In this document: positions 1 through 7,878 of the stretch, piece after piece
Layout: each line of letters opens with the position of its first letter
Position numbering within the stretch: the first letter of the stretch is position 1
Source of the DNA: Streptomyces griseoincarnatus
Lineage (GTDB): Bacteria; Actinomycetota; Actinomycetes; Streptomycetales; Streptomycetaceae
Length of the DNA stretch: 64,000 nucleotides
Direction of reading: 5' to 3'
NCBI GenBank assembly: GCA_014649575.1
Contig: BMTH01000008.1
Coordinates: forward strand, 124,001 to 188,000
Program-made: the position numbers and the translations under genes
Notes under the pieces: generated by a model
What the model was told of the DNA's origin: nothing
Database searches by the model: none
Seen by the model: only the letters and a program-made list of their open reading frames with translations

Positions 1-119
1 CGCAGCCGGAAGTCGGGCAGGATGCCCGCGAGGGCGAGCATGGTGAGTGTGGAGACCGCCCACACGGTGACACTCCGCCCGATCTGACTGGCGACCTTCC
101 GCCATCGCCCGTCACCCAC
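1..119 (-). CDS. Partial membrane protein (5' end only)
   Basis: Only the first 39 codons lie in the window; the gene continues past the left edge. The GTG at 119 is preceded by GAGGTG about 9 nt upstream. The N-terminus is short and basic (MGDGRWRKVASQ) and is followed by one hydrophobic segment (about residues 17-33, VWAVSTLTMLALAGILP), so the product is an inner-membrane protein. From memory, Streptomyces proteins with this N-terminus are large polytopic 'phage holin family' or phosphodiesterase-type membrane proteins next to the gvp cluster. That assignment is recollection, not visible in the fragment. Confidence 0.5.
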   Translation of the reverse strand, partial: MGDGRWRKVASQIGRSVTVWAVSTLTMLALAGILPDFRL

Positions 120-216
120 GCCGCGCACACCTCACGTTCCGTCTCTGGCCCGCCCCCACCCTGTCACAACGTCCTGAAGTGCCTTTTCGTCCCCCCTGGT
201 CCGCCGACCGGCACAC

Positions 217-618
217 TCAGCGGCCGTCGTAGCCGGCGGTCGGCATGGACAGCCTGCGGTGCACCCGGGCCTTCATCGCCGCGTCGTACGACGGCTCCGC
301 GTGTCCCACCGTCTCCACCCGCGCCCCGCGCCGCGCGCACTCCGCGGTGAACTCGGCCACGGACGACAGGGCCCGCTCCAGCACCCTCCGGCTGGGCGCG
401 ACGAACAGGTCGGCGCCGGGGCGCACCCCGTCCCAGAGCAGCGCGTGGTCGGGGCGCAGACCGCGCACCAGCAACTCGCGCGCCACCACGTACCCGTGCT
501 CGGCGGCCCAGAGGGCGCACATCGTGTGCTGGCCGCGGGAGTCCACCAGGAACGGATCGGCGTCCAGCTCCTCCAGCGGCGTCAGGCTCGCGATGGCCGT
601 CACCCGCACCGGCGCCAT
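217..618 (-). CDS. Hypothetical protein, 133 aa
   Basis: Not recognised. The frame has strong third-position GC, and the ATG at 618 is preceded by GAGGGGG at a suitable distance. The product is soluble, without signal peptide or membrane segment. Visible features are an early acidic patch (LEELDADPF), a central WDGVRPGAD and a C-terminal basic stretch (MKARVHRRL). One Cys and several His are present but no known metal or catalytic motif. It is divergent from the metallo-hydrolase gene at 713, with a 94-bp intergenic region that could carry promoters for both. Confidence 0.7.
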   Translation of the reverse strand: MAPVRVTAIASLTPLEELDADPFLVDSRGQHTMCALWAAEHGYVVARELLVRGLRPDHALLWDGVRPGADLFVAPSRRVLERALSSVAEFTAECARRGARVETVGHAEPSYDAAMKARVHRRLSMPTAGYDGR

Positions 619-712
619 GGCGTCCCCCTCACCTCGGGCCCACCTCGGGTTTTCGCCGACGACCCTACTCCTGCGCGTAGGCTTCGGGGAGTCGCGCGAA
701 GGAGGCGAAGAG

Positions 713-1486
713 GTGCCGGTGGAGGTCACGTGGTGGGGGCACGCCACCTGCACGCTGGAGGACTCGCACACGCGCGTCCTCACCGACCCCCTGTTCGCAC
801 GCCGGCTGGCGCATCTGCGGCGCAGGCGCGGCGCGGAACCGACGCCGGAGGCGCTGCGCGCGGACGTCGCGGTGGTCTCCCATCTGCACGCCGACCACCT
901 CCATCTGCCGTCGCTGGCCCGGCTCGCCCCGGGCACCCGGCTCCTCGTCCCCCGCGGCGCGCTCCGCGCCGTGCCGGGGCTGCGCAAGCTGACCGCGCTC
1001 GACGTCACGGAGATGGCGCCCGGTGACGTGACGTCCGTCGGCGCCCTCGCGGTGCGGGCGGTGCCCGCGCTGCACGACGGGCGGCGGCTGCCCGTCGGCC
1101 GGCGCCACGCGCCCGCCCTCGGCTATGTGGTGGAGGGCGAGGCGCGCACCTACTTCGCCGGGGACACCGGCCTGTTCGAGGACATGGCCAAGGAGGTCGG
1201 CCCGGTCGACGCGGCGCTGCTGCCGGTGGGCGGCTGGGGGCCGTACCTGGGCGAAGGGCACCTGGACGCGGGGCGCGCGGCGCAGGCGCTGGCGCTGCTG
1301 GGCGCGGCGAGCGCGGTGCCGGTGCACTACGGCACGTACTGGCCGATCGGGATGGACGCCGTGCGCCCCCACGAGTTCCACGCGCCGGGGCACGAGTTCG
1401 AGCGGCTGGCGGCACGGCAGGCGCCGGAGGCGGTGGTGCACCGGCTCGACCATGGGGAAAGCGTGCGCCTGGGGGGCGTGCGGTGA
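713..1486 (+). CDS. Metallo-beta-lactamase-fold hydrolase (UlaG-like)
   Basis: A 257-aa MBL-fold protein. The first strand carries TWWGHATCTLE. The metal-binding HxHxDH motif is HLHADH near residue 65, and a later YFAGDTGLFED provides the bridging Asp. VHYGTYWPI near the end gives the last metal His. This arrangement is typical of UlaG/NAPE-PLD-like hydrolases acting on phosphodiester or lactone substrates; the substrate here is unknown. The GTG at 713 follows AGGAGG by 7 nt; an upstream ATG would add an implausible arginine/serine-rich extension. Its stop overlaps the GTG of the DedA gene (GTGA), so the two are translationally coupled. Confidence 0.85.
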   Translation: MPVEVTWWGHATCTLEDSHTRVLTDPLFARRLAHLRRRRGAEPTPEALRADVAVVSHLHADHLHLPSLARLAPGTRLLVPRGALRAVPGLRKLTALDVTEMAPGDVTSVGALAVRAVPALHDGRRLPVGRRHAPALGYVVEGEARTYFAGDTGLFEDMAKEVGPVDAALLPVGGWGPYLGEGHLDAGRAAQALALLGAASAVPVHYGTYWPIGMDAVRPHEFHAPGHEFERLAARQAPEAVVHRLDHGESVRLGGVR

Positions 1487-2136
1487 TATCCCCCGCCGCC
1501 CTCGTGCCGACGGCCGGCGGTCTGGTACCGCCGGTGGCCGTGGCGCCCGAGTCCACCCAGCAGGCCATCGCGTACCCGTCGCTGTTCCTGCTGGTGCTGA
1601 TCGGGGCGCTGGTGCCGGTGGTGCCGACGGGCGCGCTGGTCAGCTCGGCGGCCGTGGTCGCCTTCCACCAGACCGCGCCGTTCTCGATGGCGCTGGTGTT
1701 CGTGACGGCGTCGCTGGCCGCCTTCCTGGGTGACGTGGCGCTGTACTGGCTGGGGCGGCGCGGGATGACGTCGAAGAACGGCTCGCGCTGGCTGGAGGCG
1801 ATCCGGGAGCGCGCCCCCGAGGAGCGGCTGGCGCAGGCCCAGGAGAAGCTCGCCGACCACGGGGTGGCCGTGCTGGTGCTGTCCCGGCTGATCCCGGCCG
1901 GGCGGCTCCCGGTGATGCTGGCCTGCCTGGTCGCGAAGTGGCCGCTGCGGCGCTTCGTCCGCGGCAACCTGCCGGCCTGTCTGGCCTGGGCGGCGACCTA
2001 CCAGCTCATCGGCGTCCTCGGCGGTTCGCTGTTCCCCGAGCCGTGGGAGGGCGTGCTCGCGGTGGTCGTGCTGACCGTGCTGATCAGTGTGGCGCCGGGC
2101 CTGTGGCGGCGGGTGCGCCGCACGACCGCCGGCTGA
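1483..2136 (+). CDS. DedA family membrane protein
   Basis: A 217-aa polytopic protein of the DedA (VTT/SNARE-associated) family, which is linked to lipid flipping and membrane homeostasis. Four to five hydrophobic segments are visible: about 27-60, 65-90, 125-150, 160-180 and 190-208. The conserved family core appears as FLGDVALYWLGRRG, and the C-terminal part has the signature LSRLIPAGRLPVMLACL followed by FVRGNLPACLAWA. The GTG start overlaps the upstream hydrolase stop by 4 nt. It converges on the gene ending at 2152. Confidence 0.85.
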   Translation: MISPAALVPTAGGLVPPVAVAPESTQQAIAYPSLFLLVLIGALVPVVPTGALVSSAAVVAFHQTAPFSMALVFVTASLAAFLGDVALYWLGRRGMTSKNGSRWLEAIRERAPEERLAQAQEKLADHGVAVLVLSRLIPAGRLPVMLACLVAKWPLRRFVRGNLPACLAWAATYQLIGVLGGSLFPEPWEGVLAVVVLTVLISVAPGLWRRVRRTTAG

Positions 2137-2151
2137 CGCCGGTCACCCGGG

Positions 2152-3201
2152 TCACGCGAGCACCCGCGACCCGCCGATCGGCAGGTCCCACAGCCGGTCC
2201 CGGGGCAGTCCGGCGGCCTCCCAGGCGGCGCGGACCCGGGTGAGCGGCTCGAGGACCGGCTCCGCGGACAGCACGAACGTGCCCCAGTGCATGGGCGCCA
2301 TGTGCCGGGCCCCCAGGTCCTGGGCGGCGCGCACCGCCTCCTCGGGGTCGCAGTGCACGTCGGCCAGCCACCAGCGCGGGTCGTACGCGCCGATCGGCAT
2401 CAGGGTCAGGTCGATTCCCGGGTAACGGCTGCCGATGCGGGAGAACCAGTGGCCGTAGCCGGTGTCGCCGGCGAAGTGCACGCGGTGGCCGTCGGGCGCG
2501 GTGAGCACCCAGCCGCCCCACAGCGAGCGGCAGGTGTCGGTCAGGGTGCGCTTGGACCAGTGGTGGGACGGCACGAAGTCGAAGCGGACACCGTCCAGTT
2601 CGGCCGCCTCCCACCAGTCGAGCTCGGTGACCCGGGTGAACCGGCGGCGGTGGAACCAGCGGCCCAGGCCCGCCGGCACGAACATCGGGGTGTCGCGCGG
2701 CAGCCGCCGCAGGGTCGGGGCGTCCAGATGGTCGTAGTGGTTGTGGCTGATGACGACCGCGTCCACGCGGGGCAGCGCCTCCCAGGCCACGCCGACGGGC
2801 GTGACCCTGGCCGGCGTGCCGAGGATGCGCCGGGACCACACCGGGTCGGTGAGCACGGTGAGCCCGCCGATCCGCACCACCCAGCTGGCGTGGCCCGCCC
2901 AGGTCACGGCGAGCGTGCGGGCGTCCACATCGGGCACCGGGCCCGGCGCGTACGGCAGGTCGGGGATGCCGGCGAGGCCCTCGGGGCCGGGCCGCACCGC
3001 GCCCTCGCGGGCGAAGCGCGCGAAGGCCTTGAGGCCGGGCAGCGGGGCGGTCAGCCGGTCGTGGAAGGCGCGGGGCCACACCCGGCGCTCGGCGAGCGGA
3101 CGCGGTTCGGCGAGCGGGGGGAGGGGGCTGTCGTCGCGGGCCCGGGGGCCGGCGTCCGGTGCCGTGGTCGTCGGTCTGGTCGACTCGTGCCGCTGCGTCA
3201 T
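2152..3201 (-). CDS. MBL-fold hydrolase, NAPE-PLD/UlaG-like
   Basis: A 349-aa metallo-beta-lactamase-fold enzyme. It has an N-terminal extension of about 75 residues, then VTWAGHASWVV, the metal motif HNHYDH, HFAGDTGYG (bridging Asp) and MHWGTF for the last His. The long N-terminus and PSHHWSKR segment resemble the NAPE-PLD/RomA-type branch (outer-membrane or phospholipase-D-like hydrolases). The ATG at 3201 is preferred to the one at 3216: it has GGGAG 8 nt upstream and overlaps the stop of the aminotransferase-like gene as ATGA. The pair is therefore likely co-translated. Confidence 0.85.
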   Translation of the reverse strand: MTQRHESTRPTTTAPDAGPRARDDSPLPPLAEPRPLAERRVWPRAFHDRLTAPLPGLKAFARFAREGAVRPGPEGLAGIPDLPYAPGPVPDVDARTLAVTWAGHASWVVRIGGLTVLTDPVWSRRILGTPARVTPVGVAWEALPRVDAVVISHNHYDHLDAPTLRRLPRDTPMFVPAGLGRWFHRRRFTRVTELDWWEAAELDGVRFDFVPSHHWSKRTLTDTCRSLWGGWVLTAPDGHRVHFAGDTGYGHWFSRIGSRYPGIDLTLMPIGAYDPRWWLADVHCDPEEAVRAAQDLGARHMAPMHWGTFVLSAEPVLEPLTRVRAAWEAAGLPRDRLWDLPIGGSRVLA

Positions 3202-4442
3202 CGAGAGGACTCCCATCGCCGAGCGTCGTCACGGAGGTCGTCGAAGACCGATGTCACCTTGTTCAACGCGCGTCCCACCCGTGGCAGTTCCGCCGATTCG
3301 TCCGCATCCAGGCACGCGGCGCGCTCCTCGGGCGTCTCCCCCAGCAGGGGCGCGGTGCACAGTCGTACGCGCGGTGTCTCGAGGTCGTCGCCGAACCGGT
3401 GGCCGCCCGCCGCGGGCATGCCCAGCCGGACGGTGAGGAAGTCCTCCAGCTCCTGGGCGTCGCCGACGCCGTGTGCGGCCAGCGCGGGCGCCAGCGGGGT
3501 GAGGTCCACGTACAGGTGCCGTCCGCACTGCGGGGGCCGGGCCAGGGCGCCCGCCGCGACGACGGCCCGGTGCGCGGCGGCGGCCACCCGCGCGTGGGTC
3601 CGTACGGACGCGGCGACGCGGGCGGTGACCGGCTCGGGTTCCGACAGCGCGTACCCGGCGGCCGCGGCGACGGGGGCCGCCACGCGCGCGTCGAGGGCGG
3701 TGAGCACGTCGAGGACGCGCGCGTGCAGCGCGGAACCCTCCTCGCCCGCGGGGAAACGGGCGACGGCGGCGGGCCAGCCGGGCGGGAGCAGGGAGCCGGC
3801 GAGGTCGGTGACGACGGTGACCCGGTCGGACAGCATCTCGGCGGGGCTGAGCAGCACCGAGCCGTGCGGGTCGTGCAGCGTGTCGCGCCAGGTCTCGTCG
3901 CTGACCAGGTGCAGGCGCTCCCCGGCCGCGGCCTCCAGCGTCTCGTGCAGCAGCTCGGGCGGGGCGACCGTCGCGGTGGGGTCGTCGGCCACGGACAGCA
4001 CCAGCAGCCGAGGGTCGCGGCCCTCGGCGCGCATCCGGCGCACGGTCTCCAGCAGCGCGTACGGGTCGGGGACGCCGCCGCTCTCGGGGGGTGTCGGGAC
4101 GTGGAAGACGGGTCTGCCGAGCAGCCGCGCGTACGGCGCCCACCAGGCGGCGCACGGCCTGGGCACCAGGACGTCGCCGTCGATGGCGGCGGTCAGGGCG
4201 GTGAGCAGGGCGGGCGCGCCGGGGCCGAGGATCGTGCGGTCGGGGGCGGCGGGGAGTCCGCGCCGCTCGCCGTGACCGCAGGCCGCGTCGATCAGGGCGG
4301 TGCCCCCGCCGACCGGTTCGGGGCCGGCGCGGGAGGCGGCCGCCGCCAGCACTCCGGCCAGCTCGGGCAGCACCGGCAGCCCGTCCTCGGGGAGCGGCGG
4401 CCCGAAACGGACCGGGCCGTGGCCTTCCGGATGCGTCCGCAT
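3198..4442 (-). CDS. Aminotransferase class I/II-fold protein lacking the PLP lysine
   Basis: A 414-aa protein with fold-type-I aminotransferase features: a GxGxxxLL helix start near 73-80, the VADDPTAT cofactor-loop region (151-158), SDETW (181-185, the Asp and Tyr/Trp that contact the PLP ring) and VRLC near the C-terminus (substrate-carboxylate Arg). The segment that should hold the Schiff-base lysine (usually SFSK) reads DLAGSLLPPGW (213-223), with no Lys. The whole protein has only one Lys, residue 395 near the C-terminus. It is therefore probably not a transaminase but a PLP-fold binding or scaffold protein. GGAGGT precedes the ATG, and it overlaps the downstream MBL-fold gene by 4 nt. 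Confidence 0.75.
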   Translation of the reverse strand: MRTHPEGHGPVRFGPPLPEDGLPVLPELAGVLAAAASRAGPEPVGGGTALIDAACGHGERRGLPAAPDRTILGPGAPALLTALTAAIDGDVLVPRPCAAWWAPYARLLGRPVFHVPTPPESGGVPDPYALLETVRRMRAEGRDPRLLVLSVADDPTATVAPPELLHETLEAAAGERLHLVSDETWRDTLHDPHGSVLLSPAEMLSDRVTVVTDLAGSLLPPGWPAAVARFPAGEEGSALHARVLDVLTALDARVAAPVAAAAGYALSEPEPVTARVAASVRTHARVAAAAHRAVVAAGALARPPQCGRHLYVDLTPLAPALAAHGVGDAQELEDFLTVRLGMPAAGGHRFGDDLETPRVRLCTAPLLGETPEERAACLDADESAELPRVGRALNKVTSVFDDLRDDARRWESSR

Positions 4443-4594
4443 CGCCACCTCCGCGCAGTTGCCAGTGCCCGGCGCCGTGTCCCGGCGTCCGGACGTGCCG
4501 CCCTCGGCGAAGTCAGTACCCCGAGACCGGCCCGTCATGAGCACGGTGCCGGATCGGGTGCGCCGCGCACCGGCACGGCCGCCCGGCGCAGGCG

Positions 4595-5452
4595 TCAGAG
4601 GCGCGTCCGGCCGGTGCGGCGGCGGAGCAGCCGGTGCGCGCCGGCGCCGAACGCGCCCGCCATCAGCAGACCGCCCGCGACCTGGGCGGGCACGGAGTCG
4701 GTGAAGGCGCCGCCGCCGCCCGCCTGGACGCCCTGGTGCGCGGTCGGTGAGGGGCAGGGCGTCGACGTCGGCTTGTGGGTGGGGGTCGTCGGCTTGTGGG
4801 TGGGGGTGTGGGAGGCCGTCGGCGAGGTCGTGGGCTTGGGCGGGGCGGTCCAGAGCGGGGCCGCCTCGGGGTCGCTCGCGGGACCGGTCCCGGGGTCGGT
4901 CGCCGTGCGCGGCGGGGCCTTGTGGTCCATGGCTCCGGGGTCGGCGGCGTAGGGATCGGTCGCACCGGGGTCCGTTCCGTACGGGTCGGTCACGCCGGGG
5001 ACCTGCGCCGTGCCGGGTGTGCCCTCGGGGCCCGGCACGCCGGCGCGCTCCTCGGCGCCCGCGTCGGGGATCAGCTCCTCGAGCCCGGCGGGCGGTTCCT
5101 CCGCCAGTTCGGGGGCGAGCGGGTCGCTCTGCGCCGGTTCCTCGGGGGCGAGGCCCTCGGCGGAGTCGAGTGACGTGGCGCCGTAGAGGTCGGCCTCGGT
5201 GAACTCCTCCACCAGGGTCTCCGAGGTGTACTCCTCGACCTCGTGCGCGCCAGGCGCCGCCGGGGTCGGCGTCGCGCTGCGGGAGGCGTGCCCCTGCCGC
5301 TCGTGTCCGGCGGTCGGGGACGCGCACGGGGAGGGGGACGCCCAGGCGCCCACGCTGCCGGGGGCCGTCAGGGCGGACGCGGTCGGGGCGAGCGCGCCGA
5401 GGACGGTGCCGGCGACGGCGGCGACGGACAGGGCACGGGCGGTGCGGCGCAT
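4595..5452 (-). CDS. Secreted, membrane-anchored Pro/Thr-rich surface protein
   Basis: A 285-aa protein. The signal peptide is clear: basic MRRTAR, hydrophobic core and a cleavage site at TASA around residue 27. The mature part is low-complexity and acidic, with DPYGTDP/DPYAADP repeats and then a Pro/Thr wall-spanning tract (PTHKPTTPTHKP, about 205-230). The C-terminus is a glycine patch (VQAGGGGAF), a hydrophobic stretch (about 252-270) and a basic tail (HRLLRRRTGRTR). This is the layout of Streptomyces cell-wall/membrane-anchored proteins, but no LPXTG or LAXTG sortase motif is present. The function is unknown. Confidence 0.75.
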   Translation of the reverse strand: MRRTARALSVAAVAGTVLGALAPTASALTAPGSVGAWASPSPCASPTAGHERQGHASRSATPTPAAPGAHEVEEYTSETLVEEFTEADLYGATSLDSAEGLAPEEPAQSDPLAPELAEEPPAGLEELIPDAGAEERAGVPGPEGTPGTAQVPGVTDPYGTDPGATDPYAADPGAMDHKAPPRTATDPGTGPASDPEAAPLWTAPPKPTTSPTASHTPTHKPTTPTHKPTSTPCPSPTAHQGVQAGGGGAFTDSVPAQVAGGLLMAGAFGAGAHRLLRRRTGRTRL

Positions 5453-5593
5453 GGTGCGGGCTCCTTCGGCGACGGCTGGGGCGCGACGGTCGCCCCGGTG
5501 CCATCACAGCCCGCCCGTCCCGGCCCCGCGCGCGGCCGGACACCATTCGCGGGACCGGACGCACCCGTGCGGGTGAGGAAGACCCCTGGGCCG

Positions 5594-5614
5594 GTCCGGC
5601 GGATCATGCCGGAC
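5594..5614 (-). terminator. Weak stem-loop after the sigma factor gene
   Basis: A 7-bp perfect inverted repeat (GTCCGGC / GCCGGAC) with a 7-nt loop lies just downstream of the sigma gene stop at 5620. There is no T-run, so it would be a weak or Rho-assisted terminator, or an mRNA 3'-end stabiliser. Confidence 0.35.
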
Positions 5615-5619
5615 AGGTC

Positions 5620-6420
5620 CTAGGCGTCGCCGGTGTCGCCCATCACCTGGTCGCGGACCCGGCCGCAGCTGCGGCTGATCAGCCGGGAGACGTGCATCTG
5701 GGACAGGCCCAGCTCCTGCGCGATGCTGTTCTGCGTCATGTCGTCGAAGAAGCGCATGTAAAGGATCGCCCGCTCACGCTCGGGCAGCTCGGCCAGCCGG
5801 TCCTTGACCGCCTCTCGGTCGACCACGGTGTCCAGCGCCGGGTCGGGGCCGCCCAGGGCGTCGCCCAGGGACCAGCCGTCGCCGCTGCCGGGCATCTCGG
5901 CGTCCAGGGACAGGGCGCTGAAGCTCTCCGCCGCCGACTGCCCGGTGCGCACCTCGTCCTCGGTCAGTCCGGTGCACTCGGCGATCTCGGCGACGGTGGG
6001 GCTGCGGCCCTGGACGGTCTGGGAGAGGTCCTGGGAGGCGTGCCGGACCCGGTTGCGCAGTTCCTGGACGCGGCGCGGGACGTGCAGGGTCCACATGTGG
6101 TCGCGGAAGTGCCGCTTGATCTCGCCCGTGACGGTCGGCACCGCGTAGCTCTCGAAGGCGTTGCCGAGGTCCGGGTCGTACCGGTCGACGGCCTTGACCA
6201 GACCCAGGGCGGCGACCTGGCACAGGTCGTCGTAGCTCTCGCCCCGGCTGCGGAACCGTCCGGCGAGGCGGTGGGCCATGGGGAGCCAGGCCCGTACGAG
6301 TGCGTCGCGGAGCGCGTCCCGCTCGGGTCCTTCGGGCAGGGCGGCGAGCCTGCGGAAGTCCTCCACGGTGTCGGGTGCGTCGTGATGGGGATGCGTCTTG
6401 GCGCCTGTTCGGCTCGGCAT
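5620..6420 (-). CDS. RNA polymerase sigma factor, SigB/SigF/SigG family
   Basis: A 266-aa sigma-70 family protein. Region 2 carries YDDLCQVAALGLVKAVDRYDP and FESYAVPTVTGEIKRHFRDHMW (core-binding and -10 recognition). Region 3 has LHVPRRVQELR, and region 4 has LPERERAILYMRFFDDMTQNSIAQELG followed by the HTH SQMHVSRLISR. This is the stress/sporulation SigB-SigF-SigG class, normally held by an anti-sigma factor; no anti-sigma gene is adjacent. The ATG at 6420 is chosen because a further upstream start would add an arginine/proline-rich tail and no better start is in frame. GGGAG lies about 15 nt upstream, so the RBS is poor. Confidence 0.9.
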   Translation of the reverse strand: MPSRTGAKTHPHHDAPDTVEDFRRLAALPEGPERDALRDALVRAWLPMAHRLAGRFRSRGESYDDLCQVAALGLVKAVDRYDPDLGNAFESYAVPTVTGEIKRHFRDHMWTLHVPRRVQELRNRVRHASQDLSQTVQGRSPTVAEIAECTGLTEDEVRTGQSAAESFSALSLDAEMPGSGDGWSLGDALGGPDPALDTVVDREAVKDRLAELPERERAILYMRFFDDMTQNSIAQELGLSQMHVSRLISRSCGRVRDQVMGDTGDA

Positions 6421-6567
6421 GGTGCGTCGCCACTCCCTAGGAGGTGCTCGGGGACGGACGGTCACCGTGGCGGACGCACCCGCCGGGACAGGGACGCCCG
6501 GGGGCGGTCGACCGCCGCCACGGACGTGCCTCCTGTCCGAAGCACTACCGGTCCGCGTTCCCCCGTG

Positions 6568-6708
6568 TCAGCCGCGCAAACCTTCCATGGACCGGTCGCC
6601 CGGTTCCGGTTCCGCCTCTCGGGGTGGCAGGACGTAGTCCTCGTAGCGGCCCAGCATCAGGATCACGCCGAGCATGAGGAACGGGACGAGCAGCGCGAGC
6701 ACCACCAT
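6568..6708 (-). CDS. Small single-pass membrane protein, 46 aa
   Basis: The ATG at 6708 is preceded by GGAAGGA at good spacing and opens a 46-codon frame. The first 20 residues are almost wholly hydrophobic (VVLALLVPFLMLGVILMLG). They are followed by RYEDYVLPPRE and an acidic cytosolic tail, so it is a type-III or N-out single-pass protein. Short membrane proteins with an RYEDW/RYEDY motif after the helix are familiar in Streptomyces from memory, with no assigned function. It lies between the sigma factor gene and the divergent DUF2795 gene. Confidence 0.7.
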   Translation of the reverse strand: MVVLALLVPFLMLGVILMLGRYEDYVLPPREAEPEPGDRSMEGLRG

Positions 6709-6888
6709 GGCCGGTCCTTCCGGAAGCCGCGTGGGGGGCGTGCGGCCCGGGTCTCCCCCGGTCCCGGTGTCAAACCACTGCTGCGCGCACTCGCCCTCCG
6801 GATCCGCCCGGATCGCCACGTGTGAGCCGGTGTCGGCCCGCGCTCCTCGGGTACGCGGCACGCACCCCCGAACGACCTGGAGGGAGAC

Positions 6889-7281
6889 ATGCAGCGAGGC
6901 AGTGACCGGCTCAGCGTCCACCGTGACGACGAGATGAAGCACGAACTGCAGGGCCTGCTGCGGTCCGGACATCCCACCCGCACCGAGGAGTGGCACGACC
7001 CGGAGCCGTTCGCCGACGACGACCCCGAGGTGGCGCGCGGACCCGTGACGCCCGGCCGGGACCCGTCGTCGCTGGAGACGGTGCGACTGGAACTGGCCCG
7101 GACCCTGGGCCGCGGGGACTTTCCCGCGGGCCCCCGTGAACTCATGCGTGCCCTGGACCGGCGGCACGCCCCTGACGCGCTCGTCGAGGCGCTGGAGCGG
7201 CTGCCCCGCAAGGACCGCTACCACAACGTCCAGGAGCTGGCCCGGGCGCTGACCGGGGTCCGGGAGACGGAGACGGCTTGA
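6889..7281 (+). CDS. DUF2795 domain protein
   Basis: A 130-aa soluble protein. The first 60 residues are polar and probably flexible (DPEPFADDDPE). The C-terminal 60 form the DUF2795 helical domain, seen as GDFPAGPRELMRALDRRHAPDALVEALERLPRKDRYHNVQELARAL. Such small domains often accompany stress proteins in actinobacteria; the biochemical role is unknown. GGAGGGAGAC lies directly before the ATG. The CBS protein gene follows after 22 bp and is probably in the same transcript. Confidence 0.8.
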   Translation: MQRGSDRLSVHRDDEMKHELQGLLRSGHPTRTEEWHDPEPFADDDPEVARGPVTPGRDPSSLETVRLELARTLGRGDFPAGPRELMRALDRRHAPDALVEALERLPRKDRYHNVQELARALTGVRETETA

Positions 7282-7303
7282 CCGGAAGGGAGGCTCGCCG
7301 GCC

Positions 7304-7729
7304 ATGACCCAGTTCGTGAAGGACGTCATGACCCCCGGCGTGGTCGCGGTCCGTCCGGACGCCTCGGTCGTCGAGGCCGCGCGACTGATGCGCGGCCAGA
7401 ACATCGGCGACGTGGTGGTGGCGGACGGACAGCACGTCGTGGGGGTGGTGACCGACCGGGACATCACCGTGCGGGCGGTGGCCGAGGGCCGGGACCCGTA
7501 CGCGGTGAGCGTCGGGTCGGTGTGCACCCCGGACCCGCTGACGCTGGCCCCGGACGACCCGGTGGCGTCGGCCGTCACCCTGATGCGGGAGCACGCGGTA
7601 CGGCGGATCCCCGTGGTGGAGGGCGGACTGCCCGTCGGTCTGGTGACCCTCGGCGACCTGGCCGAGGCCCGGGACCCCGGGTCGGCCCTCGCCGACATCA
7701 GCCGCGCGGACCCCGACGACACCGGCTGA
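7304..7729 (+). CDS. Tandem CBS domain protein
   Basis: A 141-aa protein made of two CBS motifs (about 8-60 and 73-125) forming one Bateman module. Each repeat ends in the ligand-binding signature: VGVVTDRDI in the first, VGLVTLGDL in the second, with HAVRRIPVVEGG before the second. Stand-alone CBS pairs of this kind bind adenosyl nucleotides or NAD(H) and act as energy or stress sensors. Ligand and partner are unknown. The gene sits 22 bp after the DUF2795 gene. Confidence 0.88.
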   Translation: MTQFVKDVMTPGVVAVRPDASVVEAARLMRGQNIGDVVVADGQHVVGVVTDRDITVRAVAEGRDPYAVSVGSVCTPDPLTLAPDDPVASAVTLMREHAVRRIPVVEGGLPVGLVTLGDLAEARDPGSALADISRADPDDTG

Positions 7730-7878
7730 CGCGAGCAGCACGACGGATCGGCATCGGCTGACGCGGAGGAGCACGACGGATCGAAACCGGCGACGGACCG
7801 ACGCGACAGCGGACCGACAAGGACGACAGACCGAAACAGACGACAACCGACACAACGACGAAGGGACGTAGCGCCATC
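7730..7878 (+). other. Intergenic spacer with repeats and an 87-nt T-free stretch
   Basis: The spacer starts with two imperfect copies of GCACGACGGATCG (7738-7750 and 7771-7783). From 7782 to 7868 there is not one T on the plus strand; the tract is built from CGAC-like units (GACGGACCGAC, GACAGACCGAAA, ACAACCGACAC). If transcribed, this would be a U-free, weakly structured leader directly upstream of the DJ-1/PfpI gene. No ORF with a ribosome binding site is visible here. Confidence 0.6.

Noticed and set aside
245..712. N-terminal extension of the first MBL-fold gene upstream of 713
   Set aside because: The added residues are low-complexity Arg/Ser-rich, run opposite the 133-aa gene, and the GTG at 713 has an AGGAGG site with good spacing.
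2287..4275. Long plus-strand open frame opposite the MBL-fold and aminotransferase-like genes
   Set aside because: It is the complement of two genes with family motifs, has Arg/Ser-rich composition, and no ribosome binding site.
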